Virus record (IMG/VR): IMGVR_UViG_3300038326_000452
Coordinates: 1 to 39,595 of that record
Length of the DNA stretch: 39,595 nt
Direction: 5' to 3' (one strand)
Source of the DNA: a virus
Shown here piece by piece: positions 8,951-15,901 of this stretch (position 1 is the first letter of the stretch; every line of letters starts with the position of its first letter). Made by a program: the position numbers and the translations under genes. The notes under the pieces are model-generated. The model did no database searches and had not been told where the DNA came from. It saw only the letters and a program-made list of their open reading frames with translations.

Positions 8951-9439
8951 TTATTTAATATATAAATTCTCCTTATCAACAAGCTTAACTCATTCTATTT
9001 CTTCTCAATCTTTTAAGGCTTTTTTCAATAAATTTTTATCGGCTGTATGTGTAGTTTTTGTTACAACATATCTATCAGGTAATAATATATTCTCATCAAC
9101 CTCAACAATTTGACTTTTACGAAAACCAATTTTAAATAAATCAGTTTTGATTTCCTTTAATCAAAGTTTTTCTAAATTAAAAGCTAAATATTCTTTTAGT
9201 CTAGTTTGATTATTTTTCATAACCTTTTTCATCTGTGTCAATCTCTTTATCTCTATATCTAAAGCATCAATATTATTATCTAGTTCTTGATTAACAATGG
9301 CGATATTTTTTCATTTAGTTTCAATATCCTTGTCAGTTTTGTCTAGTAATTCTAATGCTTCATCAGTAATTTCTCAGGTTTCAGTGTCTACTGTATTTAT
9401 TGCTTCCTGATAAACCCTAGCTAATTCATATAATTTCAT
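8951..9439 (-). CDS. Siphovirus Gp157-family protein, 162 aa
   Basis: Matches the Gp157 family in length and layout: an N-terminal MKLYELARVYQEAI, a long coiled coil (about residues 40-90, including EIKRLTQMKKVMKNNQTRLK), then LEKLGLKEIKTDLFKIGFRK and a C-terminal VKLVDKENLYIK. Family members sit with recombination and replication genes and have been linked to phage resistance in Streptococcus; the molecular role is unknown. Here the gene is between the ParB-like and HNH genes. Confidence 0.85.
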
Positions 9440-9441
9440 AA

Positions 9442-9978
9442 TTATAAGTTATTAATAAAATATTTCCATTTGTATCATCAACAGGTTTTATGTCTTCAAT
9501 TTAAACAATTATTTATATTAGAAAGTTTTAATTGTCGTTTAGCTTCTATTATATAGTCCCATACTTTAATAATTTCTCAATCCATTGTTAATTGAATTAT
9601 TTTTTTACCTTTTTTTCATAGTTGCATTTTTCTTCTAGTTTCTAAACTTCGCACAGCTCATAATGCATTTTTATTACCTATTTTGGATAATCTAATCTTT
9701 TCTCTTGCTTCTAAACTTCTTTTTAATCATAAATGAGATTTACCTATTTTCTTCCTTGTCTTATCACTAACAATCATTCATTTTTTATGCAATCTTGTGT
9801 GGCATTTTTTACATAAAATCTGTAAATTTTCTTCTAAATGATTATCAATGTTTTCATCTTTGTGATGTACCTCTATATTTTTTAGAGCATAACATTTAAC
9901 ACAAATCTTAGCATTACAGTACACACTAAAGGCTAACTTTCTATATAATATTGGGTTTCTACTCATTATATTATTCAT
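9442..9978 (-). CDS. HNH homing endonuclease with NUMOD-type DNA-binding tail, 178 aa
   Basis: The N-terminal HNH domain has zinc pairs CVKC (26-29) and CKKC (56-59) around the catalytic EVHHKDENIDN. The middle contains repeated basic motifs (SDKTRKKIGKSH, SLEAREKIRLSK, SLETRRKMQ) typical of NUMOD DNA-binding modules. The C-terminus KTCGGYKWKY is the usual end of an intron-encoded-repeat helix-turn-helix. Free-standing genes of this type are mobile. This one starts inside the last codons of the Rad52-type gene, suggesting insertion at a conserved recombination gene. TGA codons are used throughout, so it has long been adapted to this code. Confidence 0.9.
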
Positions 9979-10520
9979 AATTCTAATAAATCATCATTAT
10001 ATCTTTTTGCAATTCTATATTTATTTTTTACCTCTAATAATGTAATTTTCTTTCATTGTTTAACTAAGTCTACTAATGTTTTTAAATTTTCATCTGCAAA
10101 CCAAGGTAGTTCATTTGTGTTTTGTGTTCAAGGTGTTCAAGCAGTTCTTTCTCATTTTTGCTTACCTTTAAAAACATCAGCTCCTATTCATAAGAAACTA
10201 CCAATTTTAGTAATTGCATCTGTAACAGCTCATTTATAAGCATCTCACAAATCAGCATTATCATTCCCTCAATAATTCTCAATATGTATATTATATTCAG
10301 CAACTGTAAAAATTACTTTTATAACAACCATTGCTTGCACTTTTTCTATAAACTCAGTTTCAATTTTCCATACTCATACTCCAAATACATCATTAAATCT
10401 TTCAGTAACATATATAGCTTTTATACTTGATAAATATGTTTTGGTAGGGTGTGGACTTACTGCTTCCTTTGGTAAGGGTTTTTTCAGTAATTCTAATTGC
10501 TCCTTAGATAGTGTTTTCAT
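9966..10520 (-). CDS. Rad52-type single-strand annealing protein, 184 aa
   Basis: Carries the core seen in Rad52/Sak-type phage recombinases: YLSSIKAIYVTERFNDVFG near residues 29-47, and DAYKGAVTDAITKIGSFLGI with GADVFKG around 95-120. These proteins form rings that anneal complementary single strands during phage recombination. Ten glycines are TGA. The gene is preceded by an unusual non-coding leader of about 400 bases bounded by inverted repeats. At the 3' end an ATGA overlap with the HNH gene is read as Gly, then Ile-Ile and TAA. Confidence 0.85.
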
Positions 10521-10541
10521 ATATTATTATGAAGAAATAAA

Positions 10542-10572
10542 ATTAGTTCATTAACATAATCTAAAATAAAAC
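10542..10572. repeat. 31-nt inverted repeat, arm 1
   Basis: Matches the reverse complement of 10906-10936 at 29 of 31 positions. It ends 22 bases before the ATG of the Rad52-type gene, so pairing would place a long helix next to the translation start. Confidence 0.9.
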
Positions 10573-10905
10573 TCTGTATGGTAGGTCTTAACCACTCTCC
10601 ACTTGGAACACTTGCTCTTTTGGAAATACATTGATTATTGATAGGTTTTTACAGAGCCTATACCCATATTTGAATAACTCGCAAGGAGATGTTTTACATT
10701 CTCAATCTCATATTTTACCTCAACAGTGTTAGCATAGCAGTTTGCAATACAGTTTTCCCTCTTAATGATTATCTCAATCAATGTGTTTTACATTACCTCA
10801 GCCACTCCTATTTAGGAAGCCTTATAACAACTTATATCAAACAGCTCATAGTATTTAAACTAATCCACCTACATAAGTAACACTAAGCTCTACTGTACTT
10901 GTTTT

Positions 10906-10936
10906 GTTTTATTTTAGACTATGTTAAGGAACTAAT
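10906..10936. repeat. 31-nt inverted repeat, arm 2
   Basis: Partner of 10542-10572. It begins at about the transcription start expected from the promoter just above it, so the RNA would open with this arm. Confidence 0.9.
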
Positions 10937-10939
10937 CTA

Positions 10940-10967
10940 AGTATATTGTTTTATGTTAGAATGTCAA
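10940..10967 (-). promoter_or_regulatory. Promoter, TTGACA-16-TATACT
   Basis: TTGACA at 10967-10962 and TATACT at 10945-10940 on the minus strand with 16 bp between. It lies in the gap after the NinG-like gene and would transcribe the structured leader and then the annealing, HNH, Gp157 and ParB-like genes. Confidence 0.8.
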
Positions 10968-11003
10968 ATCTTTTTTATTATATCGTAGATTTGCTTTGTA
11001 TAG

Positions 11004-11573
11004 CTATTTAATTTGTATACATTTTTTATACAATTCCAATCACTCTATCCTTTCTTGTATAAAAGCAGGAGTAACCTTAATAACTGCCTGACTATCTCTG
11101 CTTAATTTATCTATCCATTCTCTACCTTTTCTCTTTTCTAGCCACTCAAAAAACTCTAATCAAGTTTGGTGTGCAGAAAATGTAGAACTTAAAGTATGGT
11201 GTCAGCTACAAAGAGTAATACCATTATTTAAAACCCACCTAGTAGATTTTCTAGCCCTAGTAAATAAATGATGTGAATTTAAGTATTCTGTTTTATCACA
11301 GTATTGGCATTTATATCAATCTCTAATTTTAACACACTCACTCCAAAGTTTGTCAGCTTTTTTAGTCAGAAAAGATATAGAGCTTTGTTTTTTTATTTTC
11401 ACTTTTTGTTTTTTCAACATTAGCTTCTCTTTTTTTTCGTTGTTTTTCATAGCAATATAAGCCCTACGACAACTTTTACTGCATAAATTAACTCCTAGTA
11501 CCCTAATAATATCTAAATCGCTCTCAGGCTTAATAAAATAGGTTTTACATTTTTTACAACAAATTTTTCTCAT
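11004..11573 (-). CDS. NinG-like HNH recombination endonuclease, 189 aa
   Basis: Domain order follows lambda NinG (Rap). An N-terminal zinc ribbon has C6, C9, C31 and C35, then comes a lysine-rich linker. The HNH core is RDGYKCQYCDK, YLNSHHLFTRARKSTRW and NNGITLCSGHH, with zinc cysteines C89, C92 and C122 and catalytic histidines at 101-102 and 125-126. NinG proteins are structure-specific nucleases in phage recombination. The glycines in RDGY and CSGHH are TGA. Its ATG overlaps the TAA of the upstream nuclease gene (TAATG). Confidence 0.9.
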
Positions 11574-11992
11574 TATGTTTTTTTATAAATAAATCTAGCA
11601 CATTCTCTAACCTCTTTCTTAGCAACAATATATCAAAAGCTTTTCATATCATCTCATCAATATCTCTGTTCTCAATAAATCAATAACATTCTCATTAAAT
11701 CATTCTTTTCTAAAAGGAAGAACTCATCATAAGTTCAAATAACAAAATATTGCATACTATCATATTTAAAAACTCAACTAGGAGCTAATCAATAACTCAC
11801 TTCAAAAAAATGATTTCAAGTTTCCTCTCATTTAGTATCAAGTTTCACTTCAACATTACCTGCCTTTCATAATAAATCAATTCAATATTTATCAGGGTTT
11901 TTAGTATATAATCTTCAAGTATCATATAAAATACTAGCTACAAAAAGTTCAAATCTTTCTCATTCTATTAAACATTCTTCAAATTTATTCAT
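11573..11992 (-). CDS. PD-(D/E)XK-type nuclease candidate, 139 aa
   Basis: After an N-terminal helix with conserved glutamates (EECLIEGERFELFVASIL) comes YGIDLLGKAGNVEVKLDTK. An Asp followed by E-x-K on the next strand is the PD-(D/E)XK nuclease core. The later part (FEVSYGLAPSGVF, MQYFVIGTYDEFFLL) fits the remaining strands of the fold. It may resolve Holliday junctions or trim ends for the neighbouring recombination proteins. Assignment rests on the short motif and context. Confidence 0.6.
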
Positions 11993-12397
11993 TTATTTTT
12001 TAGTGTTATTTTTATTATATCTGTTGTATCTATTTTCTTTAGTATAGTAGTTTTGTTTCAATGTGTTTTTATGTTTTCATTTATTCTTTTTTTCAGTAAT
12101 TCTGATATTATTTTTTTTAGCTTCATCAAAAAAACTTTGTGAGCTGTCTTTGTCTGTTATGTAGTATGTGATTAAATTATAATTTCAATCCTTGTCATCA
12201 AATACATAAGTTTCGTTTCACAAAGTTACTTTCTTTTGAGCATTATATGAACTTTTTATTTGTCAGTATCAGTAAATATGTATAAAACTTGCTGTAATTT
12301 GCCTATTAATTTGTTCATACTTTTTTTTATTTCCTCCTTTTAACTTATTATATTGTTTATATCTTACTAAACAATGTAAAGCTATGTTTATTCTCAT
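11993..12397 (-). CDS. Hypothetical basic protein, 134 aa
   Basis: A lysine- and asparagine-rich protein with a low-complexity C-terminus (NRYNRYNKNNTKK). The middle (KVTLGNETYVFDDKDGNYN) looks like beta hairpins. The frame is open further up to 12457, but the preceding gene ends at 12412, so I start at 12397. Not recognised. Confidence 0.6.
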
Positions 12398-12411
12398 ATT
12401 ATTATTAATTA

Positions 12412-12609
12412 TTAAAATATTCTTTGTGGAACAGGAATTTTTATAAATCCACACCACTTATCTAAAACTATTATTCTTTCAGCTCAATCAGGATTAATTA
12501 CATAATCTCAAATAGGTCAGATTTTTATTCAATCATTATTTGTAGGTCATTTTTCCCATTTATTAAATTGCCTAATATATTCTAGGTCTATTTCGTTAAA
12601 TTGCTCCAT
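12412..12609 (-). CDS. Small hypothetical protein, 65 aa
   Basis: A compact soluble protein containing NGIKIGPIGDYVINPDG-like beta sequence rich in TGA glycines, with one cysteine. Not recognised. It is packed between co-directional genes with gaps of only a few bases. Confidence 0.6.
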
Positions 12610-12611
12610 AA

Positions 12612-13022
12612 TTATAAATATTTCTTTTTGTAAACTATTCTCATTTCATCTGTAATAAATCTTGGATAATCAAAATTAAATCACATTTCTTTTAATCTAT
12701 CTTGAAATTGAAAGCTCATACAATCAAATTCTATTTTACAATCACATTCTCAAACTTGACTTAATGGGTGTCTATTTCAAAATTCACAAATAAATACATC
12801 TCAACTATTAACTTTAGCTTTCTTATGTATAAATTCCTTAATAGCACCAACTTTTCAATCAAATATAATATCTCAAGTATCAGCATCTTTAATAACCAAA
12901 GGGTCAGAAAACTTACTGTCTTCAAGTTGCAACTTCAATCCCGCATATTGTTCCTCTGTAATATCTAATTTTCTTCAATCATTTAATAATACTCATTTTG
13001 TTCTAATATTTTTACTTATCAT
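12612..13022 (-). CDS. Hypothetical protein, 136 aa
   Basis: A soluble protein with four cysteines, three clustered in GECDCKIEFDC, so metal binding is possible. The N-terminus (MISKNIRTKGVLLNDGRK) looks like a beta hairpin. Not recognised. Its ATG overlaps the end of the 58-aa gene by 11 bases. Confidence 0.65.
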
Positions 13023-13188
13023 TTTTTTTATTATTTATTATTATTCCTAAATTTAATATAATTTTCTCATCTAATACACTCATTTCTGCATCAAGAGTAG
13101 TTTCTCTTTCTCCTTCTGTATATCTAATAAGTGCAGAAAGCATATATAATTCCCTCTCTGTAAATTGTAATAATTCTTTATTTTCCAT
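13012..13188 (-). CDS. Small acidic protein, 58 aa
   Basis: A helical acidic protein (MENKELLQFTERELYMLSAL) with no TGA codon and no recognised motif. It is tightly packed with its neighbours. Function unknown. Confidence 0.6.
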   Translation of the reverse strand: MENKELLQFTERELYMLSALIRYTEGERETTLDAEMSVLDEKIILNLGIIINNKKNDK

Positions 13189-13201
13189 ATCTTTTTATTA
13201 A

Positions 13202-13438
13202 TTAAATTGTAATAGTTTTACTATCCCCTCTCTTTTTTCCCCACTTCTTATTGTTTCTTAGCCACCTTAAAAATCTTCTATTAGGCTCAAAGGTTTTCTC
13301 AAACTCCCACCTCTCTTTTCATTTCTTATTCGGTTCAGTCCAATAATCAATAAAACTTTCCAATTCGTCCTCCATTTCACTTTGAGAAAGTGCATATTTT
13401 TTTAAAATATCTCACTTCTTAATTAATTCTAAATTCAT
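13202..13438 (-). CDS. Small protein resembling the DnaD-type C-terminal tail, 78 aa
   Basis: The core FIDYWTEPNKKGKERWEFEKT, followed by NRRFLRWLRNN, matches the short conserved region found at the end of many phage DnaD-like replication initiators, where it contacts single-stranded DNA or the helicase loader. Here it stands alone, without the N-terminal winged-helix domain. It has one of the few clear ribosome-binding sites in the genome, AGGAG four to five bases before ATG, and is the first gene after a long structured leader. It is the nearest thing to a replication initiator here. Confidence 0.65.
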
Positions 13439-13753
13439 ATTCTCCTAAATTAATAACTAAGATACTGCAAGTGCAAGAGTTTTTAGACACACTCCCCCCT
13501 TTATCCCCCCTCACTTATAGGAAGACTACTTCACTTATTACATATTGAATAAGTTACTGGTCAGGTTTAAAGTCTTTAATCTTATTAGAGATAACTATTA
13601 AAATAGTTCCTGAATGACTTGTTACATCTGCAATAGCTGTCGCTCTCAGTGTAGTTTCAACTCCCCATACAATCTTTAATGTCCTGTATGATATTTATCC
13701 ATAACTCTGAAACTGAATTATAGTTTACCCTAGTTACCTAGTCAGACTTGCAC

Positions 13754-13786
13754 AAAAAAACACAAGTAGTAGTGGGTACTTGTGTT
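13754..13786 (-). terminator. Intrinsic terminator or attenuator 1
   Basis: A ten-base stem (AACACAAGTA with TACTTGTGTT) and eight-base loop are followed on the minus strand by at least seven Ts. It lies about 110 bases downstream of the promoter at 13899-13926 and before any gene, so it would truncate the leader unless bypassed. Confidence 0.75.
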
Positions 13787-13788
13787 CT

Positions 13789-13834
13789 AAAAAACCTGTA
13801 AGGGCATAGAAACACTATACCACTACATATAGGT
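13789..13834 (-). terminator. Intrinsic terminator or attenuator 2
   Basis: The outer stem ACCTRTA/TAYAGGT (one wobble) encloses an inner CTATG-type hairpin and is followed by T6 on the minus strand. It immediately precedes the hairpin at 13754-13786, giving two U-tract hairpins in tandem. Confidence 0.6.
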
Positions 13835-13898
13835 CTTTTAATGTAAATCTATATTAACTATAAATTCAGTTATTACAAATTTAATTTGCAACTGAGAT

Positions 13899-13926
13899 AT
13901 TATATCTAAAAAATATAATATGTCAA
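13899..13926 (-). promoter_or_regulatory. Promoter, TTGACA-16-TATAAT
   Basis: Perfect hexamers, TTGACA at 13926-13921 and TATAAT at 13904-13899, 16 bp apart on the minus strand. It drives the structured leader and, if read-through occurs, the recombination operon from 13438 down. Confidence 0.85.
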
Positions 13927-13934
13927 ATAATAAT

Positions 13935-14015
13935 TTATAATTCTCTTAATCTAGTAATTCTCTCCACTTTTTTGATTTTAGCTAAAGGAACTACTGCTCT
14001 TTTCATTGTCTTCAT
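13935..14015 (-). CDS. Very small basic protein, 26 aa
   Basis: MKTMKRAVVPLAKIKKVER and so on: ten Lys/Arg residues in 26. No TGA codon occurs. It stands alone between two regulatory gaps, with a TATAAT-like box at 14064-14069 upstream. It could be a real micro-protein or a chance frame. Confidence 0.35.
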   Translation of the reverse strand: MKTMKRAVVPLAKIKKVERITRLREL

Positions 14016-14116
14016 AATGAGGTAGTTAAATAATAAGTAATTATCTTATACATATTATTTTTTATTATACAAGTTTTTAACTACTTATTCACACAATATT
14101 CACATAAAACACACAA

Positions 14117-14138
14117 AAAGCCCTTTTTACAGGACTTT
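14117..14138 (-). terminator. Possible intrinsic terminator
   Basis: A seven-pair stem (AAAGTCC with GGGCTTT, one G-U) and A-rich loop are followed on the minus strand by a T-rich but G-interrupted tract. It backs up the stronger terminator at 14205-14228. Confidence 0.5.
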
Positions 14139-14204
14139 TAGGACTAAGGAGAATTTAGTAAACTAATTATAATGTTCTTGATTTATTTTGCAATATTTTT
14201 GTTG

Positions 14205-14228
14205 AAAAAAGCTACTAATTAAAGTAGC
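14205..14228 (-). terminator. Intrinsic terminator
   Basis: Stem GCTACT/AGTAGC with loop TTAATT, then T6 on the minus strand. It lies about 100 bases after the end of the lysis module and probably ends the late transcript. A second GCTAC copy at about 14250 could pair with the same GTAGC, giving an alternative fold. Confidence 0.8.
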
Positions 14229-14322
14229 AATGGGTATTTAGCCCTAAGGTAGCATTATTCATTACATATAACTTCTATGAGCTATACGAGATTAGCACCT
14301 CCTTACTTGTTAAAGTAATTCT

Positions 14323-14350
14323 ATTATAATTATCTACCATATAAATACAA
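14323..14350 (-). promoter_or_regulatory. Promoter candidate, TTGTAT-16-TATAAT
   Basis: TTGTAT at 14350-14345 and TATAAT at 14328-14323, 16 bp apart, overlapping the stop of the lysis-module gene. The product would start near 14316 and meet the terminator at 14205 after about 110 nt, with no gene between, so it may make a short RNA. Confidence 0.55.
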
Positions 14351-15022
14351 CTCTTTCGCTTTCATAACAAATACATTATCTTTATTCGTTTTAAGATATT
14401 CTTCTAATTTTCATTTCTTCTCTGCTTGAAATAATCTGACAGTAAAATGTGTAACAGTAGCAGTATATGTATCGGCAGGAGATATAGTTCTTATATTATC
14501 CCAAAAAAGTCATAGGCTTAATCAGTATCTTAAAACAGATATTGGTAATCTAACATTCTTCCCTCAATCTGTATCTATAAAAGTTCATCAAGTTTCATTA
14601 TCAAATCAAGCATTGTGTCATACTCATCAACTAAATGTAGCTAAATAATCCATATCAGCCTCATCTATAATTCAGTCTTCTTTAATTTTATTCCACTTAG
14701 CTGTTCAATATCATTTTATTCATATTCAATAAGTCCTATTATCATCTAATGTAGATATTTTATTTAATACAACCTCAAAATTTAATCATAGTTTTTTACT
14801 AAGATACCAAGCAAAAGCTTTATATATAGGAGAAAATTCTGCTCATCTAAAAGGATTAAATAATTTTAATCTTTCAAAAAAGATAGCAGTCTTGATTATG
14901 AAATTAGGAACAACAAAAATAGCAAAATTATATTTCATAATATTTAATAAAGTAACAATACTACAAGCATTTCTCAAATAATATTCTTCATATTGATTAT
15001 AATTTTCTTCCCATATACTCAT
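14330..15022 (-). CDS. Possible papain-fold (C39-like) cysteine peptidase of the lysis module, 230 aa
   Basis: An early cysteine in LRNACSIVTLLNIMKY, a later histidine in GGVGHNAGFDNETGG and a following TFIDTDGG give the Cys-His-Asp order of C39/papain-like peptidases, where the first motif is usually NxCGP. Between them is a hydrophobic stretch (KYNFAIFVVPNFIIKTAIF). It ends the gene block that also holds a holin candidate, so it could be the endolysin, cutting peptide cross-links. Start 15022 lies just after the upstream stop; 15061 is an alternative. The motifs are imperfect; it may be a peptidase-like structural protein instead. Confidence 0.45.
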
Positions 15023-15023
15023 A

Positions 15024-15410
15024 TTATAAAATCTTAGTCCAAGTAAAATATTTCCAACCAACTAAAGTAGTTCACAGAAATAATGTCGTAAACAATAAAA
15101 ATCTGCTCATAGGAGTAGTCCAATGGAATAATCTTATCATATTATAAGAAAAGTTCCAATTAGCTCTTAGAAAGTCAAATAATCAACCTCATAAATGAAA
15201 CCGAATATCGTGACAATCTGAGATTAAATCTATATCAATTAACAGTTGTTTTCATTTCTTCTTTTTAAATCAAGGTAATTTCGCTAACTCCTTAGTAAAT
15301 TTTATTCATCATTTTCATCAAGCTCAATTACAAACTCACATTTTTCTATATACAGCTATTTCAACCCTAGTAAATCAATTATCTTGTAATATTCTATTTA
15401 TTGTTTTCAT
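15024..15410 (-). CDS. Membrane-anchored protein with CHD motif, 128 aa
   Basis: A glycine-rich segment (KMGVCNGAGGKGG) precedes LISDCHDIRFHLGGG. CHD-like motifs after an Asp recall calcium-dependent phospholipase A2 active sites (C-x-x-H-D), but the match is weak. The C-terminus SRFLLFTTLFLGTTLVGW is a probable transmembrane helix. Position between the holin candidate and the peptidase suggests a lysis or envelope role. Confidence 0.45.
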
Positions 15411-15591
15411 TATGTCTTAGTAAAAAACTAGGCTGTTCTCATCAATTACAAAAATTGTATAATTCTAATCAATCATTAAATGTAAATCTAGCTCACTCAT
15501 TTCTTTCAATTGTAAAAGAATATGTAACAACTGATAAAATTATTACTAAAGCTCAAATTATAATATTCTGTATTACATATCTATCATTCAT
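15394..15591 (-). CDS. Small membrane protein, 65 aa
   Basis: Residues 8-25 (QNIIIGALVIILSVVTYS) form one N-terminal membrane helix, followed by a polar tail of about 40 residues that would face outside. The signal-arrest layout resembles spanins or pinholins. It overlaps both neighbours, giving the tight packing typical of lysis cassettes. It ends in TAG. Confidence 0.55.
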
Positions 15592-15892
15592 TTGTAATTA
15601 ATTTTACGATATAAGGAACAGCTATTGCAATAATAGTAATTCATCAAGCATAAACAGATAATTTATTTTCTACCTTAGCAACTTGTCTTTCTAAATCTTC
15701 TCTTTTACTCGTACAAATATTTAATTTATTAATTCAAGCTTTTTGTTTTTCATCTAATCTAACTACTTGTTCTTTTAAATTCACAGCCGAAGAAATCTGC
15801 AAGGCTATTGTTTCAAGACTAGCTTCCATTTTATAGAGTATTTTTTGAAGATTAGCAAATTCTTCCTCTAATTTAGTTACACGATTTTCCAT
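15581..15892 (-). CDS. XhlA-like holin candidate, 103 aa
   Basis: A long amphipathic coiled coil (residues 1-78, beginning ENRVTKLEEEFANLQKIL) is followed by a single C-terminal membrane helix (about 80-98, GGITIIAIAVPYIVKLI). This is the architecture of XhlA/hemolysin-type holin partners, which disrupt the host membrane at lysis. Next to the small membrane gene and the peptidase candidate it defines a lysis cassette. The family call is from architecture, not sequence signature. Confidence 0.6.
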
Positions 15893-15901
15893 TGGCAATA
15901 A

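Larger units (their letters stand above)
10521..10939 (-). ncRNA. Gene-free leader, probable structured RNA upstream of the annealing gene
   Basis: All minus-strand frames are dense in TAA/TAG and no credible gene fits. The stretch is less AT-rich than its surroundings, as is typical of structured RNA in AT-rich genomes. Its ends are a 31-nt inverted repeat (10542-10572 with 10906-10936, 29 of 31 matching). Nested inside are CTCTGTA/TACAGAG (10572-10578 with 10650-10656) and a TCCTA/TAGGA hairpin near 10806-10817. The predicted transcription start from the promoter at 10940-10967 falls at the outer end of one arm. It resembles no riboswitch that I know. Confidence 0.5.
13441..13893 (-). other. 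Gene-free leader with tandem hairpins, possible regulatory RNA
   Basis: About 450 bases lie between the promoter at 13899-13926 and the gene at 13438 with no gene I accept. From the expected start the RNA has a CAGTT/AACTG hairpin (13866-13893), a 15-bp long-range stem (13856-13871 with 13711-13725, one bulge) and two hairpins followed by U-tracts inside that stem. Beyond come a CATACA/TGTATG hairpin and two G6 runs (13494-13499, 13505-13510). A 47-codon open stretch without a usual start (13554-13694) is treated as a finding, not a gene. Confidence 0.5.
14016..14329 (-). other. Gene-free regulatory gap with terminators
   Basis: No frame of useful length. It holds two terminator hairpins, a 9-nt inverted repeat (14022-14030 with 14076-14084) around a TATAAT box at 14064-14069, a TTACTT/AAGTAA hairpin, and an isolated AAGGAGG near 14301 without a start codon at proper spacing. 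It separates the lysis genes from the recombination block. Confidence 0.6.

Noticed and set aside
10689-10880. A 63-codon plus-strand frame in the structured leader
   Set aside because: It would be the only plus-strand gene in the genome, its AAGGAG abuts the ATG with no spacing, and the region is better explained as RNA structure.
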